NCBI GenBank assembly: GCA_017938315.1
Contig: JAGBBV010000004.1
Location: 1-36,889, forward strand
Origin: Lachnospiraceae bacterium
GTDB lineage: Bacteria > Bacillota > Clostridia > Lachnospirales > Lachnospiraceae
DNA length: 36,889 nt
Direction of reading: 5' to 3'
Part shown: one piece after another, positions 33,951-36,889 of the stretch
How the letters are laid out: each line of letters starts with the position of its first letter
Numbering within the stretch: position 1 is the first letter of the stretch
Translations under genes and position numbers: made by a program
Notes under the pieces: model-generated
Seen by the model: only the letters and a program-made list of their open reading frames with translations
The model's database searches: none
Told to the model about the DNA's origin: nothing

Positions 33951-34676
33951 TTAATTTATATACATCTCAGGTTCATTTAAAAACACATCAGTTATGCCAC
34001 TTTTCTCCAACTCGCTCAAATCAAGCCTTGTTCCAGTCGGTTTCTCCGGATAAAGATGTCCGGTAAACCACGCTCTTACTGTGTATTCTTTTATCCTATC
34101 CGGCAGAAGGTCTATCCCTTTCCAATATGGATGAAGTGCATCCGCTCCTGTGCCCCTCAGCTTATACAGACAGTCGGAAACTTTGGAATCTAAAATTCCC
34201 GTTTCTGCTTTTGGATTTAGCTTCTTGATTCTTTCCATGGACTTTGCCGAAAAGCTTGAGAAGACAATTGCATCCTCCACTCCTCTTTTTGCCGCCAGAT
34301 CGAGTATCTTTTCCTCCATACCCGGATACGGATACACGCTGTTCTTTAGCTCAATATTCACTTTCATTCCCGTCTTAAGTCTTGGCTCTATTAAGTCAAA
34401 TACTTCTTCCATCGTGGGAATCTGCTGGCTTTGATTGACATCCGCATAGATATGTAATCTTTTTAGTTCTGCTAATGCATAGTCTCTTACAAAGCCAATT
34501 GATTCAGTCGTTCTGTCCACTCTCTCATCATGGATTACTACAATTTCTCCATCCTTTGTAAGCTGTATATCCAGTTCAATGCCTGTCAGATTATTTAATT
34601 TGATTGCTTTTTCAAATGCCAACAGTGTATTCTCAGGATACCGCTGGCTGCATCCCCTGTGCGCCCATATTTTCAT
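33951..34676 (-). CDS. Glycerophosphodiester phosphodiesterase family protein
   Basis: A 241-residue GDPD TIM barrel (PF03009). WAHRGCSQRYPENTLLAF gives the catalytic HRG and the E-N-T element. ELDIQLTKDGEIVVIHDERV supplies E, D and the second catalytic histidine, and VNIELKNS the third-strand E-x-K. No signal peptide, so it is cytosolic; such enzymes split glycerophosphodiesters to glycerol-3-phosphate and an alcohol. Placed eight bases after the cytidylyltransferase fusion gene, it may recycle glycerol phosphate for a CDP-glycerol-like donor. The sequence after its stop is AT-rich with a run of T but no hairpin. Confidence 0.88.
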   Translation of the reverse strand: MKIWAHRGCSQRYPENTLLAFEKAIKLNNLTGIELDIQLTKDGEIVVIHDERVDRTTESIGFVRDYALAELKRLHIYADVNQSQQIPTMEEVFDLIEPRLKTGMKVNIELKNSVYPYPGMEEKILDLAAKRGVEDAIVFSSFSAKSMERIKKLNPKAETGILDSKVSDCLYKLRGTGADALHPYWKGIDLLPDRIKEYTVRAWFTGHLYPEKPTGTRLDLSELEKSGITDVFLNEPEMYIN

Positions 34677-34684
34677 GTTATCAT

Positions 34685-36022
34685 TTATCCTCTATTTTCT
34701 TTTTTTAAAAACGCTTCCATGATTCCGGATATTGTAATGCTTTCCGTTCTGGTCAGTTTAAATTCACTTTTATGATTCCCATTAATCTGATTAAGCATAT
34801 CGCTGATCTCATATCGAAGACCATCCCCCAAAAATCTTTCCGAATACTTTTCTATTTTTGATGCATCCTCATAGTGCACTTCAAAGTATGTCGTCTTCCA
34901 CCAAGGCGCCTCTGCTACAATGTATCCCTCTGTACCTGCTATCAGAAGCCTTCCTTCACTCTTTACACCAAGTCCACAGGTAACTGTTGCCAGTCCTTTG
35001 GGGAACTTTAGAGATGCCTTGGTAAACAGGTCAATATGTCCTGCCCCATAGATGCTGTCAAAGGAGATGTCCTCATATTCACAGCCCAGAAGCTTTATGA
35101 CCGGCAGCAGACAGTAGCTGCCAAGCTCCAGAAAGCTTCCGCCATACTTTGTATCTGTCAGTTCTCTTGATTCTGTATTTTCCAGTTTTGTAAAGCAGGC
35201 ATCCACATATCTGATATTTCCGACGAGTCCGCTTCGGGCTACATCCATCAGTTTGGTGAAACCGGGACAATATGCTGTCTTGATTCCTTCAAAAAGAATT
35301 TTATTCCTCTGTTTTGCTATATCAAAAAGCTCTGCTGCCTGTTCTTTCTTCAGTACAAAAGGTTTTTCACAGATCACATGCTTGTCATGCTCGAGTGCAT
35401 CCTTTACATACTCATAATGCGTCTCATGAGGCGATGCCACATATACAATCTCTGTTTTCTCATAGAGTTCCTCTAATGTTTCAAAGGCATTGATTTCATA
35501 TCGCCCGGCAAATTGCTCCGTGCTTTTTTTATGTGGATTATACGCTCCCTGTATATTGATACCGCTTACGCTCTTGGCTTCCATCAGGAACCTGCCTGTT
35601 ATCCTGCCGGTGCCTATAATGCCGATTCGCTGTATCTTGAAGTTCCGGTTTCTGAGCATTGTACTCGATACATCCTTAGTTCTCTCCAGATACACTACCT
35701 TGCAGTAGTCCGCCATATAGTCAAAATTGCCGAGCCAGTCACTTCCTACCGTAAAGATATCTACCTTATACTTCTGTACATCGCTTACCTTTTGGCCGAT
35801 TGTTTCTTCTATTATGATTTCATCTGCAAAACCCGTTTTCTTGACATTTTCAATCCGTGTCATCAGGTCATCCACGACATTCAGCTTCCCTCTTGCTTTA
35901 TCATAATTCTCTGTCGTGACGCCTACAATCAGATAGTCTCCTAATGCCTTTGCTCTCTGCAGGAGTCTGTAATGACCTTCATGAAAAAGATCAAAGGTTC
36001 CATATGTGATTACTTTTGTCAT
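34685..36022 (-). CDS. TagD-like cytidylyltransferase fused to Gfo/Idh/MocA oxidoreductase
   Basis: A 445-residue fusion. Residues 1-130 are a glycerol-3-phosphate-cytidylyltransferase-like domain with ITYGTFDLFHEGHYRLL (HxGH), FTVGSDWLGNFDYM and KDVSSTMLRNR (the SST loop). Residues about 133-445 are an NAD(P)-dependent oxidoreductase: RIGIIGTGRITGRFL, YVASPHETHYEYV, KHVICEKPFVL (the EKP catalytic lysine) and GGSFLELGSYCLLPVI. The two activities could make and activate an alditol phosphate in series, as reductase-cytidylyltransferase pairs do in ribitol-phosphate polymers; this is inference. GGGGA before the ATG supports the start. Followed by GDPD after eight bases, so the two are an operon. 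Confidence 0.88.
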   Translation of the reverse strand: MTKVITYGTFDLFHEGHYRLLQRAKALGDYLIVGVTTENYDKARGKLNVVDDLMTRIENVKKTGFADEIIIEETIGQKVSDVQKYKVDIFTVGSDWLGNFDYMADYCKVVYLERTKDVSSTMLRNRNFKIQRIGIIGTGRITGRFLMEAKSVSGINIQGAYNPHKKSTEQFAGRYEINAFETLEELYEKTEIVYVASPHETHYEYVKDALEHDKHVICEKPFVLKKEQAAELFDIAKQRNKILFEGIKTAYCPGFTKLMDVARSGLVGNIRYVDACFTKLENTESRELTDTKYGGSFLELGSYCLLPVIKLLGCEYEDISFDSIYGAGHIDLFTKASLKFPKGLATVTCGLGVKSEGRLLIAGTEGYIVAEAPWWKTTYFEVHYEDASKIEKYSERFLGDGLRYEISDMLNQINGNHKSEFKLTRTESITISGIMEAFLKKENRG

Positions 36023-36048
36023 GATGTCATTCCCCGTTTCCTAACCTC

Positions 36049-36889
36049 TTATTCCAAACTTTTCGTTACATACTTGTATATTTTTTCTCCGCAGTCCCCG
36101 TCCGGACTGGCATTGATCTGTGCATATTCCGCAATCTGTGTCTGCCTGTCAAAAGCTTCTCCGTGGATATTTCCGTCCAGTTCATCTGCGATACTGTTGA
36201 ACACATTCTCAACGCAACAGTATTGAAGCCATTGAGAATTTTTTCCATAACCATTCGCATGACGATATACCTCTTCTTTATGAAAACCCATTTCTACTTC
36301 ATGAATCTCTTTGGTATATAAATCGATATCATATAGCTTTCTCTCCGGTGAGAAAAGGAATCGATATTTTTTTGTGTTTTTTATATCAAGCATAAACGAA
36401 CCCATCCCCCAGTTCGATATATATGGGCTGATATCTTCTGCCGAGATATCAAATGGTGATTCCCATTCTTCCGTTTCACCTGTATTTGGATTTAATTTCA
36501 CAAATTTATTCCCCCATGTTGGTGAGAATATAATTTCATCATCCATAAATGCCATGCTGCCAAATATTCTCTTGTCACATTCCGTCTTATATCTCCTATG
36601 TATTGACTTGAGTCCTTCCACTGCAAGATCATAATCTTTTGTCTCACCGGTTATCATATTCCAGCATGTAACTGTCGTACCTTCATATGGAATCAGCCAG
36701 AAATCCTCTCCATTAATTTCCCTTAATCCTGCTCCGATGATGAATCTGTTAATGTTGATTGGAATTACTGACACGTTCAGTGTGTCCATATCAATCTGTA
36801 AAAGCTGTGTGCCTGCCGGATTCATAAAGTACAGTTTCTCACGCCATATCCATCTGGATGCAGGAATTCTCTCATTATCCGGCATTACA
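36049..36889 (-). CDS. Protein of unknown function, possible beta-propeller (N end outside the window)
   Basis: The frame is open to the window edge; the first methionine seen (36885) has no visible ribosome site, so the gene probably continues upstream. At least 278 residues are visible. The chain has repeated short segments of the form value-strand, turn, value-strand: LYFMNPAGTQLLQIDMDTL, TTVTCWNMITGETKDYDL, NKFVKLNPNTGETEEWE, RKLYDIDLYTKEIHEVEM. This is the pattern of beta-propeller blades. No signal peptide or membrane segment is visible in this part. It is 26 bases from the cytidylyltransferase fusion gene and probably co-transcribed. I do not recognise the family. Confidence 0.7.
   Translation of the reverse strand, partial: VMPDNERIPASRWIWREKLYFMNPAGTQLLQIDMDTLNVSVIPININRFIIGAGLREINGEDFWLIPYEGTTVTCWNMITGETKDYDLAVEGLKSIHRRYKTECDKRIFGSMAFMDDEIIFSPTWGNKFVKLNPNTGETEEWESPFDISAEDISPYISNWGMGSFMLDIKNTKKYRFLFSPERKLYDIDLYTKEIHEVEMGFHKEEVYRHANGYGKNSQWLQYCCVENVFNSIADELDGNIHGEAFDRQTQIAEYAQINASPDGDCGEKIYKYVTKSLE

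Noticed and set aside
1-36889. CRISPR arrays, tRNA or rRNA genes, transposases
   Set aside because: No regularly spaced repeats, RNA gene hallmarks or transposase motifs seen on either strand.

Overview
The window reads as chromosomal DNA of a low-GC Gram-positive anaerobe, most likely a gut Clostridia of the Lachnospiraceae type. The grounds are AT-rich composition, GGAGG-type ribosome sites, TTG/GTG starts, and several AAA-ATPase/PDDEXK genes of the kind that multiply in gut anaerobes. The species cannot be named from the sequence. Every gene I can support lies on the minus strand, so transcription runs from high to low coordinates.

Layout in transcription order. (a) 36889-33275: a partial gene of unknown function, a cytidylyltransferase/Gfo-Idh-MocA oxidoreductase fusion, a glycerophosphodiester phosphodiesterase, and a Uma2-type nuclease with its own promoter and a good terminator. 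(b) 33140-31858: a strong promoter in front of a broken AAA-ATPase/PDDEXK gene. (c) 31806-4125: a nearly unbroken 27.7 kb cluster of about 22 glycan genes. It holds LicD, a TylF-type methyltransferase interrupted at a G10 tract, five GT2 and two GT4 glycosyltransferases, another GT-B-like protein, a TagB/F-like polymerase, a pyruvyl transferase, a radical SAM enzyme, two methyltransferases, a flavin amine-oxidase/mutase-like enzyme, a CMP-sugar module (KdsC-like phosphatase, DRE-TIM aldolase, CMP-sugar synthetase, DUF115/GT42-like transferase), a very large kinase-like/cytidylyltransferase protein, and two xylose-isomerase-like TIM barrels. (d) 3950-1: a DUF4143 ATPase remnant and three tandem AAA-ATPase/PDDEXK paralogs, the last cut by the window edge.

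The unifying feature is one small Rossmann-like domain. Its signature is F/Y-G-A/S-G near the start, D-N/K about 25 residues later, a P-x-x-L element, and an ending like L...GI. It is stuck onto 14 otherwise unrelated cluster proteins, at the N end, the C end or in the middle. I infer a shared docking or ligand-sensing module that ties the enzymes into one assembly line. The second theme is poly-G tracts in both genes of the FGAG-TylF methyltransferase pair: G8 in frame in one, G10 out of frame in the other. This suggests phase-variable methylation of the glycan. No membrane protein, flippase, polymerase or initiating phosphoglycosyl transferase is visible. Together with the CMP-sugar/DUF115 module, this leaves cytoplasmic protein glycosylation (for example of flagellin) as open as a capsule or teichoic acid.
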